Assembly (NCBI RefSeq): GCF_001315105.1
Contig: NZ_BAZR01000024.1
Location: 17,755 to 81,754 of the forward strand
DNA length: 64,000 nt
Source of the DNA: Paenibacillus sp. JCM 10914
Lineage (GTDB): Bacteria > Bacillota > Bacilli > Paenibacillales > Paenibacillaceae
Direction of reading: 5' to 3'
The position numbers and the translations under genes were made by a program. This document shows, piece after piece, positions 54,309-62,445 of the stretch; within the stretch, counting starts at the first letter, position 1; every line of letters starts with the position of its first letter. The notes under the pieces are model-generated. The model was not told where the DNA came from, made no database searches, and saw only the letters and a program-made list of their open reading frames with translations.

Positions 54309-55250
54309 ATGGATCAAGAGAAACAGCGCCTCAGCATCGAGGCGGCAAGGTTATATTATATGTCGGATTTCAGCCAGCAAGAGATTGCGGCGAGATTAGG
54401 AGTCTCAAGGCCGACGGTTTCAAGGCTGTTGCAGCATGCCAAAGAGCAGGGGTATGTACAGATTCAGATCGTTGATCCGCTTGAGGATCTGGATGCGCTG
54501 GGCGAGCAAGTGCAGAAGAAGTACAACTTGGAGCAGGTATTGGTTAGTTATTCGCCTGCCAATGAATATCGTGAGATTCAGAAGCATATTAGCAAAAAGG
54601 CCGCAGGCTACTTGCATGAGACCGTGCAGGATTCGGATATAATCGGAGTGACTTGGGGGACGACGATGCATGCCGTCGCACGGGAACTGCAACCTAAACC
54701 TGTTCGCGGTGTAGAGGTTGTGCAGCTCAAGGGCGGGGTCAGTCAATCCCATATTAACACCTATGCAGCAGAGACGGTCCACCTGTTCGCTGAAGCATAC
54801 CATACGATGGCGAGGTATTTACCGCTGCCCGTCATCTTTGATACCGTGGAATTGAAAGAGATGGTGGAGCGAGATCGGCACATCCAGCGGATTATTGAGC
54901 TTGGCAAGCAGGCGAACATCGCTATTTTTACGGTGGGGACCGTTCATGAGGATGCATTGCTATTCAGACTCGGTTATCTTAGTGAGCAAGAACAGCGATT
55001 GCTGCAGGAACAAGGCGCAGGTGATATCTGTTCCCGATTCTTTGACGCGGCAGGCAAGGTATGCAGCGAAGATATCAACAATCGGACGATCGGAATCAAT
55101 CTCGAGGAGCTGAGATTGAAGGAGAAATCGATCCTTGTAGCCGGTGGCGTGTTGAAGCAGGATGCAATCCGGGCGGCGCTGATCGGTAAATATGCCAATA
55201 TTCTCGTGACGGATCAGTATACGGCGCAGGCATTGCTGCAAGAGTTCTAG
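54309..55250 (+). CDS. deoR: Deoxyribonucleoside regulator DeoR (SorC family)
   Basis: A 313-aa repressor of the SorC/DeoR type: N-terminal helix-turn-helix FSQQEIAARLGVSRPTVSRL (residues 21-40) and a C-terminal sugar-phosphate-binding domain with GVTWGTTMHAVA, VVQLKGGVSQSHINTYA, FTVGTV and the family's closing GGVLKQDAIRAALIG and TDQYTAQALL. In Bacillus subtilis this protein represses dra-nupC-pdp and is released by deoxyribose-5-phosphate; the neighbouring deoC-nupC-deoB-deoD-pdp genes support the same role. The gene has its own terminator, so it is transcribed separately from the operon. Confidence 0.93.
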   Translation: MDQEKQRLSIEAARLYYMSDFSQQEIAARLGVSRPTVSRLLQHAKEQGYVQIQIVDPLEDLDALGEQVQKKYNLEQVLVSYSPANEYREIQKHISKKAAGYLHETVQDSDIIGVTWGTTMHAVARELQPKPVRGVEVVQLKGGVSQSHINTYAAETVHLFAEAYHTMARYLPLPVIFDTVELKEMVERDRHIQRIIELGKQANIAIFTVGTVHEDALLFRLGYLSEQEQRLLQEQGAGDICSRFFDAAGKVCSEDINNRTIGINLEELRLKEKSILVAGGVLKQDAIRAALIGKYANILVTDQYTAQALLQEF

Positions 55251-55279
55251 ATATCAGTTACATTTCCATAATGGTTGTG

Positions 55280-55328
55280 AGGCACCTCCATGTGATTTTT
55301 TCTGATGGATAAGGTGTCTTTTTTTTGC
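55280..55328 (+). terminator. Terminator after deoR
   Basis: AGGCACCT and AGGTGTCT can pair around a ~24-nt loop and are followed by TTTTTTTTGC. Confidence 0.75.
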
Positions 55329-55440
55329 TGTGTGTAGGTTTGAAAGCCAGGGAATTGCTTGTTTATGTTTAATCGAAACGGGTATAGAGCATAGTAAATA
55401 AGATTCTGCCTTTAGATGAAAAAATTGGGGCGTCACTAGC

Positions 55441-55492
55441 CTGAACATAATTTCAACATTGGTTTTACATGTGTTCAAGCCTGTGATATGCT
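55441..55492 (+). promoter_or_regulatory. Promoter and DeoR operator of the deo operon
   Basis: CTGAACATAATTTCAACA (55441-55458) is a palindrome-like site resembling the Bacillus DeoR operator, and a half-site GTGTTCAAG follows at 55471-55479. The promoter TTTACA (55464-55469) and TATGCT (55487-55492), spaced by 17 bp, lies between and over them, the same layout as in Bacillus where a palindrome and a downstream half-site flank the -35. Start would be near 55499, about 60 nt before deoC. Confidence 0.6.
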
Positions 55493-55559
55493 GAGTTTCG
55501 TCAGAACTATTTTTGGATAAAATACAACCCAATTCTCATGTCGAGGAGTGTAAAAAAGA

Positions 55560-56225
55560 ATGAATATAGCAGGATTGATTGATCACACATTATTGAAGGC
55601 GGATGCAACGGAGGCTGAGATCAAGAAGCTTACGGAGGAAGCCAAGCAATACGAGTTTGCTTCCGTATGCGTGAACCCTACGTGGGTATCTTATTGCGCG
55701 GAACAATTGGCTGGTACCACGGTGAAGGTTTGTACCGTTATTGGCTTTCCACTTGGAGCTTCGACTTCGGCTGTGAAGGCGTTTGAAGCGAAGGACGCGA
55801 TAAGCAACGGCGCCACGGAAGTGGATATGGTCATTAACATCGGTGCTTTGAAGGATCGTAAGGATGAGCTTGTATTGAAAGACGTCCAGGCGGTAGTAGA
55901 AGCGGCTAAAGGAAAAGCCTTGGTCAAGGTGATCATCGAGACAAGTCTGCTTAATGAAGAAGAGAAGGTGCGCGCATCGCAATTGTCTGTGAAAGCCGGA
56001 GCGGACTTTGTTAAGACTTCGACCGGATTCTCCACAGGCGGAGCCACTGTCGAAGACGTGGCCTTGATGAGACAAACCGTTGGCGAGCACACAGGTGTTA
56101 AAGCCTCTGGCGGGGTGCGCAGCAAAGAAGATATGGTACGCATGGTCGAAGCGGGAGCTACTCGCATCGGAGCCAGTTCCGGCGTGAAAATTATGGAGGG
56201 TGGCCAATCGTCGTCATCGTATTAA
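55560..56225 (+). CDS. deoC: Deoxyribose-phosphate aldolase
   Basis: The 221-aa class I aldolase splits deoxyribose-5-phosphate into acetaldehyde and glyceraldehyde-3-phosphate, the end of deoxynucleoside breakdown. Motifs: DHTLLKADAT, EFASVCVNPTWV, VIGFPLGAST, LVKVIIETSLL with the active-site Lys, and VKTSTGFSTGGAT with the Schiff-base Lys. The length fits Bacillus DeoC. First gene of the deo operon and first to be derepressed. CGAGGAG lies about 14 nt before the ATG. Confidence 0.97.
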   Translation: MNIAGLIDHTLLKADATEAEIKKLTEEAKQYEFASVCVNPTWVSYCAEQLAGTTVKVCTVIGFPLGASTSAVKAFEAKDAISNGATEVDMVINIGALKDRKDELVLKDVQAVVEAAKGKALVKVIIETSLLNEEEKVRASQLSVKAGADFVKTSTGFSTGGATVEDVALMRQTVGEHTGVKASGGVRSKEDMVRMVEAGATRIGASSGVKIMEGGQSSSSY

Positions 56226-56318
56226 AGATTTCATGGATGGTCTGAACCTGAACTGAAAGTTAGAGTTGAACAATTATCTTCGTGAATATAACGACACATC
56301 TATGGGGGAACTGCGACG

Positions 56319-57497
56319 ATGAAATTTATAATCGCCATACTAGGTCTGTTGGTCGTATTTGGACTGGCATTCTTGATCAGTAACGATAAACGCAATATCC
56401 GTTACCGTCCGCTGGCTGTTATGATTGTGCTTCAGCTCATTCTCGGATTCATACTGCTGAATACGAGTGTTGGTGAGTATCTTGTATTAGGGATCGCGAA
56501 TACGTTTGAGGCACTGCTCGACTACGCTGGTGCAGGGATCGAATTCGTATTCGGTGGCGTTGTTAACGAAGGGGCCAACCCATTCTTCCTGAACGTGCTG
56601 CTGCCTATCGTTTTTATCTCGGCATTGATCGGGATACTTCAATATATTAAGGTGCTGCCGATTATTGTTCGATATATTGGGCTTGTCTTGAGCAAGGTTA
56701 ACGGCATGGGCAAGCTGGAGTCTTACAATGCGGTGGCTTCGGCCATTCTGGGTCAGTCCGAGGTGTTCATCTCGGTGAAAAAGCAGATTGCGTTAATACC
56801 GAAACACCGGATGTATACCCTCTGCGCATCCGCCATGTCTACCGTCTCGATGTCGATTGTCGGTGCGTACATGACGATGATCGAACCGCGATACGTCGTT
56901 ACCGCACTGGTGCTGAACCTGTTCGGTGGTTTCATCATCGCTTCGATCGTGAACCCATACAAGGTTTCGAAGGAAGAGGATATACTCGAAGTTCAGGAAG
57001 AGGAGAAGCAGTCCTTCTTCGAGATGCTCGGCGAGTACATCATGGATGGATTCAAGGTGGCGATTACGGTCGCAGCGATGCTTCTCGGTTTCGTTGCTTT
57101 GATTGCCATGATCAACGGCCTGTTCGATTTGGCCTTCGGATTCACGTTTCAGGAGATGCTGGGCTTTATTTTTGCTCCTTTTGCTTTTGTTATGGGGGTC
57201 CCATGGAGCGAAGCTGTCGATGCCGGCAGCATCATGGCGACGAAGCTTGTATCGAATGAATTTGTGGCGATGCTGGATTTGGCCAATTTCACAAACATGT
57301 CCGAACGTACGATGGGTATCGTCTCGGTATTCCTGGTTTCGTTTGCGAACTTCTCGTCCATCGGTATCATCTCCGGTGCCGTGAAGGGATTGAATGAGAA
57401 ACAAGGGAATGTCGTGGCACGTTTCGGCTTGAAGCTGCTCTATGGCGCAACACTCGTAAGCGTATTGTCTGCAACGATTGCAGGTTTGTTCCTCTAA
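56319..57497 (+). CDS. nupC: Concentrative nucleoside transporter NupC
   Basis: A 392-aa membrane protein of the CNT family with the layout of Bacillus NupC: gating region ANPFFLNVLLPIVFISALIGIL, the conserved VASAILGQSEVFISVKKQI with the nucleoside-contacting residues, GAYMTMIEPRYVVTALVLN, and the C-terminal FANFSSIGIISGAVKGLNEKQ. It imports pyrimidine (deoxy)nucleosides with a cation. ATGGGGGAAC precedes the ATG. Second gene of the deo operon; 93-nt gap from deoC with no terminator. Confidence 0.96.
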   Translation: MKFIIAILGLLVVFGLAFLISNDKRNIRYRPLAVMIVLQLILGFILLNTSVGEYLVLGIANTFEALLDYAGAGIEFVFGGVVNEGANPFFLNVLLPIVFISALIGILQYIKVLPIIVRYIGLVLSKVNGMGKLESYNAVASAILGQSEVFISVKKQIALIPKHRMYTLCASAMSTVSMSIVGAYMTMIEPRYVVTALVLNLFGGFIIASIVNPYKVSKEEDILEVQEEEKQSFFEMLGEYIMDGFKVAITVAAMLLGFVALIAMINGLFDLAFGFTFQEMLGFIFAPFAFVMGVPWSEAVDAGSIMATKLVSNEFVAMLDLANFTNMSERTMGIVSVFLVSFANFSSIGIISGAVKGLNEKQGNVVARFGLKLLYGATLVSVLSATIAGLFL

Positions 57498-57579
57498 GGA
57501 GTAAAGTGTTATAGGAAACATACAAGCGAGAGTATTGATATGTTGATGATTTAATCATGTATAAGAGGGGAGTACGTAT

Positions 57580-58761
57580 ATGGAACGTTTTAACCGAATC
57601 CATCTCGTTGTACTGGACTCTGTCGGAATCGGCGAAGCGCCGGATGCGGCTGATTTTGATGACGTAGGGTCAGATACGCTTGGGCACATCGCTGGCGCAA
57701 CCGGAGGGCTGCATATGCCGAATATGGCAGCGCTCGGCCTCTCCAACATACGAGAGATCGAAGGTGTGCCGGTTGCCGACAAGCCTCGATCGTATTATAC
57801 GAAGATGCAGGAAGCTTCGAACGGCAAAGACACGATGACAGGCCATTGGGAGATTATGGGGCTGTACATCGATACGCCATTCCGAGTGTTTCCGGATGGT
57901 TTTCCGGATGAACTCATTCAGCGTATCGAGGAGAAGACGGGACGTAAGGTTATCGGGAATAAACCTGCGAGTGGTACGGAGATCATTGAGGAGCTTGGGG
58001 AAGAACATGTGAACACAGGAGCCCTGATCATCTACACCTCTGCAGACTCGGTTCTCCAGATTGCCGCTCATGAGGATATCGTTCCGCTGCAAGAGCTGTA
58101 TGATATCTGCGAGTTCTGCCGCGAAATCACCCTGGAAGATCCGTATATGCTCGGCCGGATTATTGCCAGACCGTTCATTGGCCAAGTCGGCAGCTTTAAA
58201 CGCACGGCCAATCGCCATGATTATGCCTTGAAGCCGTTTGGACGCACCACCATGAACGAGATGAAGGATGCTGGACTTGATGTCATTGCGCTTGGCAAAA
58301 TCTCCGACATTTATGACGGAGAAGGCATCACGAAAGCGGTTCGAACCGTGTCCAATATGGATGGCATGGATAAACTGCTGCAGACCCTGGACGAATCTTT
58401 TACAGGTCTCAGCTTCCTGAACCTGGTCGATTTTGATGCGGTGTATGGACATCGCCGCGATCCGAAGGGCTATGGGCAGGCACTGGAGGATTATGACCAA
58501 CGACTTCCTGAAGTGCTGGAGAAAATGACGAGCGACGACCTGCTGATTATTACGGCCGATCACGGGAACGATCCAACCTATAAGGGCACGGACCATACTC
58601 GCGAATATGTACCGCTGCTCGTTTATTCGCCACGATTTACGGAAGGCAAAGAATTGCCGCTGCGGAAGACGTTCGCCGATATCGGCGCCACCGTTGCCGA
58701 GAATTTCGGTGTGAAGCTGCCGGTTCACGGCACAAGCTTTTGGAATGAATTGAAATCATAA
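57580..58761 (+). CDS. deoB: Phosphopentomutase
   Basis: The 393-aa alkaline-phosphatase-superfamily enzyme moves phosphate from C1 to C5 of (deoxy)ribose. Motifs: HLVVLDSVGIGEAPDAADF with the first metal Asp, KDTMTGHWEIMG with the phospho-acceptor Thr, and TADHGNDPTYKGTDHTRE with the second metal site. This is the link between phosphorolysis by DeoD/Pdp and the aldolase. GAGGGGAG precedes the ATG. Third gene of the operon (drm in B. subtilis naming). Confidence 0.97.
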   Translation: MERFNRIHLVVLDSVGIGEAPDAADFDDVGSDTLGHIAGATGGLHMPNMAALGLSNIREIEGVPVADKPRSYYTKMQEASNGKDTMTGHWEIMGLYIDTPFRVFPDGFPDELIQRIEEKTGRKVIGNKPASGTEIIEELGEEHVNTGALIIYTSADSVLQIAAHEDIVPLQELYDICEFCREITLEDPYMLGRIIARPFIGQVGSFKRTANRHDYALKPFGRTTMNEMKDAGLDVIALGKISDIYDGEGITKAVRTVSNMDGMDKLLQTLDESFTGLSFLNLVDFDAVYGHRRDPKGYGQALEDYDQRLPEVLEKMTSDDLLIITADHGNDPTYKGTDHTREYVPLLVYSPRFTEGKELPLRKTFADIGATVAENFGVKLPVHGTSFWNELKS

Positions 58762-58786
58762 TTCGAGTTCAGTGGAGGAATGGGAT

Positions 58787-59494
58787 ATGAGCACACATAT
58801 TGGAGCGAAACCAGGGGATATTGCGGAATCGATTCTGCTGCCGGGCGATCCGCTGCGGGCTAAGTTTATCGCCGAGACCTATCTGGAGGACGTGACTTGC
58901 TATAACGAAGTGCGCGGCATGCTCGGATTTACTGGAACCTATAAAGGCAAGCGTGTATCCGTACAAGGATCAGGAATGGGCGTTCCTTCGATTGCCATTT
59001 ATGTCAATGAACTCATTTCGGACTATGGCGTGAAAAATTTGTTCCGCGTAGGTACTTGCGGCGCGATGCAGAAGGACGTACATGTGCGTGACGTCATATT
59101 GGCGCAAGCGGCATGTTCTGATTCCGGCATGAATCGTCATCATTTCAATGGCTATGACTTCTCTCCGATTGCAAGCTTTCCGCTCTTGCTTGGTGCTTAC
59201 GAGCGTGGTAAGGACAAGGGATTGAAGATGCACGTCGGCAATGTGTTTACGTCCGATGTGTTCTATCGCGAAGATAAATCCGTCGTAGAGAAACTGATGC
59301 AGCACGGCGTTCTTGGCGTGGAGATGGAGACAACGGCACTGTACACGATTGCAGCCCGATTCGGTGTGAACGCTCTTACGATATTGACGGTAAGCGATCA
59401 TCTGCTGACTGGTGAAGAAACCTCGTCCGAGGAGCGTCAAACGACGTTTAACGACATGATGGAAGTGGCGCTAGATACGGCCATTTCGCTGTAA
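58787..59494 (+). CDS. deoD: Purine nucleoside phosphorylase DeoD
   Basis: The 235-aa hexameric-type (NP-II) phosphorylase cleaves purine (deoxy)nucleosides with phosphate. STHIGAKPGDIAESILLPGD at the start is the phosphate-binding segment, GSGMGVPSIAIYVNEL and FRVGTCGAMQKDV the core, and LGVEMETTALY with TVSDHLLTGEE the nucleoside-binding and catalytic Asp region. The ATG at 58787 is chosen as it follows GTGGAGG with good spacing and gives the family N-terminus; an ATG 15 bp earlier lacks it. Fourth gene of the operon. Confidence 0.97.
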   Translation: MSTHIGAKPGDIAESILLPGDPLRAKFIAETYLEDVTCYNEVRGMLGFTGTYKGKRVSVQGSGMGVPSIAIYVNELISDYGVKNLFRVGTCGAMQKDVHVRDVILAQAACSDSGMNRHHFNGYDFSPIASFPLLLGAYERGKDKGLKMHVGNVFTSDVFYREDKSVVEKLMQHGVLGVEMETTALYTIAARFGVNALTILTVSDHLLTGEETSSEERQTTFNDMMEVALDTAISL

Positions 59495-59542
59495 TCAAGA
59501 TTTAGAAGCAACACATCATCGCAAACGTGAGGAGAATATACG

Positions 59543-60844
59543 ATGAGAATGGTTGACATCATTGCGAAGAAACGCGACGGCAAGGAACTGACAACAGAAG
59601 AGATCCATTTTTTCATCCAGGGATACACCCAAGGCGACATTCCTGACTATCAAGCGAGTGCCATGAATATGGCGATCTATTTTCAGGATATGACGGACCG
59701 GGAACGGGCGGATCTAACGATGGCGATGGTGGAATCCGGTGAAACCATTGATCTGTCCGCAATTGAAGGGGTCAAGGTGGATAAGCATTCCACTGGCGGA
59801 GTGGGAGATACCACGACGCTTGCCTTGGCTCCACTCGTAGCCGCTCTCGATATTCCCGTTGCGAAGATGTCTGGACGCGGACTCGGTCATACAGGCGGGA
59901 CGATTGATAAGCTGGAGTCCATTGCGGGCTTTCATGTGGAGATCACCAAGGACGAGTTCGTGAAGCTGGTGAATGAGCATAAGATCGCGGTAATCGGTCA
60001 GACGGGAAATCTTACACCGGCGGATAAGAAACTGTATGCGCTGCGGGATGTGACGGCAACGGTGAACTCGATTCCGCTCATCGCCAGCTCGATTATGAGT
60101 AAGAAGATTGCCGCTGGATCCGATGCGATCGTATTAGACGTGAAGACTGGGTCAGGCGCGTTTATGAAAACCGTAGAGGACGCCAAGGAATTGGCGCATG
60201 CCATGGTTAGCATCGGCAACAACGTCGGCCGGAAGACGATGGCCGTCATCTCCGACATGAGTCAGCCCCTGGGGGCAGCCATCGGCAATTCACTCGAAGT
60301 GCGCGAGGCGATTGATACGCTTCGCGGCGAGGGACCTAAGGACCTGGAAGAGCTGTGCCTTGCACTTGGCAGACAAATGGTCTTCCTTGCGCAGAAGGCC
60401 GACTCGCTAGAAGATGCGGAGAAAATGCTGAAGGAAGTCATTCGAAACGGCAAGGCGCTGGATAAGTTCAAGGAATTCATCCAGAATCAAGGCGGTGATC
60501 CGTCTGTTGTCGATGACCCGAATCGTTTGCCGAAGGCACAGTACCTGATCGAATTACCGGCACAACAGGATGGCGTAGTAGCCGAACTGATTGCCGATGA
60601 GATTGGTACCGCTGCGATGCTGCTCGGTGCAGGACGTGCGACGAAAGAGTCAGAGATCGACCTGGCAGTGGGCCTCATGCTGAACAAGAAGATTGGCGAC
60701 TCTGTGAAGAAGGGCGACTCACTCGTCACAATTCACGCTAATCGTGAGAACGTCGATGACGTGAAACAGAAGCTGTATGAAAGCATCCGAATTGCTGACC
60801 ATGCAGAAGCACCAATTCTCATCTATGACATTGTAACTGAATAA
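59543..60844 (+). CDS. pdp: Pyrimidine-nucleoside phosphorylase
   Basis: The 433-aa enzyme cleaves thymidine, uridine and deoxyuridine with phosphate. MVDIIAKKRDGKELTTEEI is the family start, VDKHSTGGVGDTTTLALAPL the signature phosphate-binding loop, KMSGRGLGHTGGTIDKLESI the pyrimidine site and VKTGSGAFMK the conserved Lys loop; the C-terminal beta-hammerhead domain is complete. GTGAGGAG precedes the ATG. Last gene of the deo operon, followed by a strong terminator. Confidence 0.97.
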   Translation: MRMVDIIAKKRDGKELTTEEIHFFIQGYTQGDIPDYQASAMNMAIYFQDMTDRERADLTMAMVESGETIDLSAIEGVKVDKHSTGGVGDTTTLALAPLVAALDIPVAKMSGRGLGHTGGTIDKLESIAGFHVEITKDEFVKLVNEHKIAVIGQTGNLTPADKKLYALRDVTATVNSIPLIASSIMSKKIAAGSDAIVLDVKTGSGAFMKTVEDAKELAHAMVSIGNNVGRKTMAVISDMSQPLGAAIGNSLEVREAIDTLRGEGPKDLEELCLALGRQMVFLAQKADSLEDAEKMLKEVIRNGKALDKFKEFIQNQGGDPSVVDDPNRLPKAQYLIELPAQQDGVVAELIADEIGTAAMLLGAGRATKESEIDLAVGLMLNKKIGDSVKKGDSLVTIHANRENVDDVKQKLYESIRIADHAEAPILIYDIVTE

Positions 60845-60857
60845 TATATGGAATCGA

Positions 60858-60906
60858 TAAGGCTCTCCCCTGGTAAGTGAAGTACATACCAGGGGAGGCC
60901 TTATTT
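60858..60906 (+). terminator. Terminator of the deo operon
   Basis: AAGGCTCTCCCCTGGTA and TACCAGGGGAGGCCTT form a very stable stem around AGTGAAGTACA, followed by ATTTGTG. Confidence 0.88.
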
Positions 60907-61156
60907 GTGTTGCTTGAAGATAAAGGAGTTGCAAAGTTGTGAAGAAAGGTAGTAAATAAGAACTAATATAGGAATATAATCCCAATATAAAAGAATTATA
61001 TGGTAAAATATCTACAATTTCTCTCCCCGGATAACCAGTACTCGTGGAGGAAGTGGAGAGAACAGGCGGCACAATGTCCCTAAGCAAGGGCGTAGGAAGG
61101 AGATCCGATACGGGAGTACATAGGTGTATATAAAATGAATACGAAGGAGAACTGGA
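60907..61156. other. Intergenic leader of the SLH gene
   Basis: About 250 bp, A/T-rich to 61015 then more mixed, with no convincing gene. It must contain the SLH gene promoter; I see no pair of boxes good enough to name. ACGAAGGAG at 61140-61148 is the ribosome binding site of the following gene. Confidence 0.4.
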
Positions 61157-62427
61157 ATGAGGAGATATGCTAGAAGGAAAATGTTTAAGGCTGTGCTTGC
61201 CGTGTTCGTTGTTTCCATAGCGGCCGCAACGTTATCGATTACGAAGCCGGTGAGCGGTGCAGCAAAATTCAAGGATGTTCCTGCCAGCCACTGGGCTGTG
61301 AAGGCGATTGATTCGGCTGTAAGTCGGGGGTATTTCAAGGGGTATGCAGATGGAACGTTCAGACCCAACGCGAATATTACGCGGGCCGAGTTCGCGGCGT
61401 TAATGACAAGGGTCTCGAATAATTCCCTGGCCGAGGGAACGGGAGTCTTTAACGACTTAGCAGGCCATTGGGCGCAGTCGGCGGTACAAGAGGCGATGGC
61501 TATGGGATTCCTATCTACATCAGACTATCCGAACGGCTTCCAGGCAAGCAAGCCGTTGACTCGCAAAGAGATGGCAAAATGGATGTCATCGGGCCTTGCT
61601 GCCAAGAACGATAATTTCAAACAGGCGCTATTGGATACAAAAGATACCCTTGTGCCCGTCGCCGAATTTTATAAGGGCGGACTAGCCAAATCCGATTATC
61701 CTTACTTATCCGTTGTCCTGGGCACGGGCTTGATGACCGGTTATCCCGATGGGACGTTCGGACCGGATAAGATGACGACTCGCGCCGAGGTAGCAGCGAT
61801 TCTCGCGCGATATTCAAACGTGCAGGACAAGAACCCGAGTCAGTACCGGGATCTGAATGAGATGAGAGAAGTCGGTTTGACGGGCACGAACCTTACATCG
61901 GCCACGCCGCATGTATACAGTGCCATTGCGGGCACGGATAAGATAGCTAGCTTTGATCGATTTGCCAATCAACCGTACACGATGATGTATAACCGGGGGA
62001 CGATGACGGTGCACCGCATGATCGTGGCCGATGCAAGTTCGCCAGGCAGGTGAAGAATTTGTATGGGAAGATGTTTATTGATAAGGGGTTTAACTGGTCT
62101 GTTAGGGGAGATGCATATAATGTATTTCTCGAAGCTACTGTTATTCCAAACGATAGTACATCCCTTACAAATGAGGCTTTCATGTCCTCCACTCTCTATA
62201 ATTTCACGCAAGGCAGAGGTTTTAAAAGCGGCACTATCACAAAATTTAACCTCAACGTTATTCCGGAATCCGACAATTTTATAAAGACAGGATTCTTTAA
62301 AAAGGATGTACCTAATCGTTTTTGGATGCATAGATTCTTGAATAGGGAATGGAAATCAGACCAAAATGGCGGGTCAATGGGGAAATTAAACACATTAACC
62401 TCATTTCGAATCCCGAATCCAGAGTAG
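61157..62427 (+). CDS. S-layer-homology-domain surface protein, frame broken near 62037
   Basis: A signal peptide (residues 9-34, FKAVLAVFVVSIAAATLSI) precedes three SLH repeats covering about 36-225 (FKDVPASHWAVKAIDSAVSR with GTFRPNANITRAEFAALM; FNDLAGHWAQSAVQEAMAM with PLTRKEMAKWM; GYPDGTFGPDKMTTRAEVAAIL). They would anchor it to the cell wall. A ~200-residue domain of unknown function follows. The first frame stops at 62053; the other frame resumes as FARQVKNLYGKMFIDKGFNW and ends at 62427. Restoring one T in GCAAGTTCGCC joins them into about 423 aa. From about 62045 on, the sequence is clearly more A/T-rich than before. AAGGAG precedes the ATG. Confidence 0.85.
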
Positions 62428-62445
62428 TAGCAGGGAGAGTACGGG

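Noticed and set aside
57670..58728. 352-codon minus-strand open frame opposite deoB
   Set aside because: deoB carries all family motifs on the plus strand and the antisense translation resembles no family and lacks a ribosome binding site.
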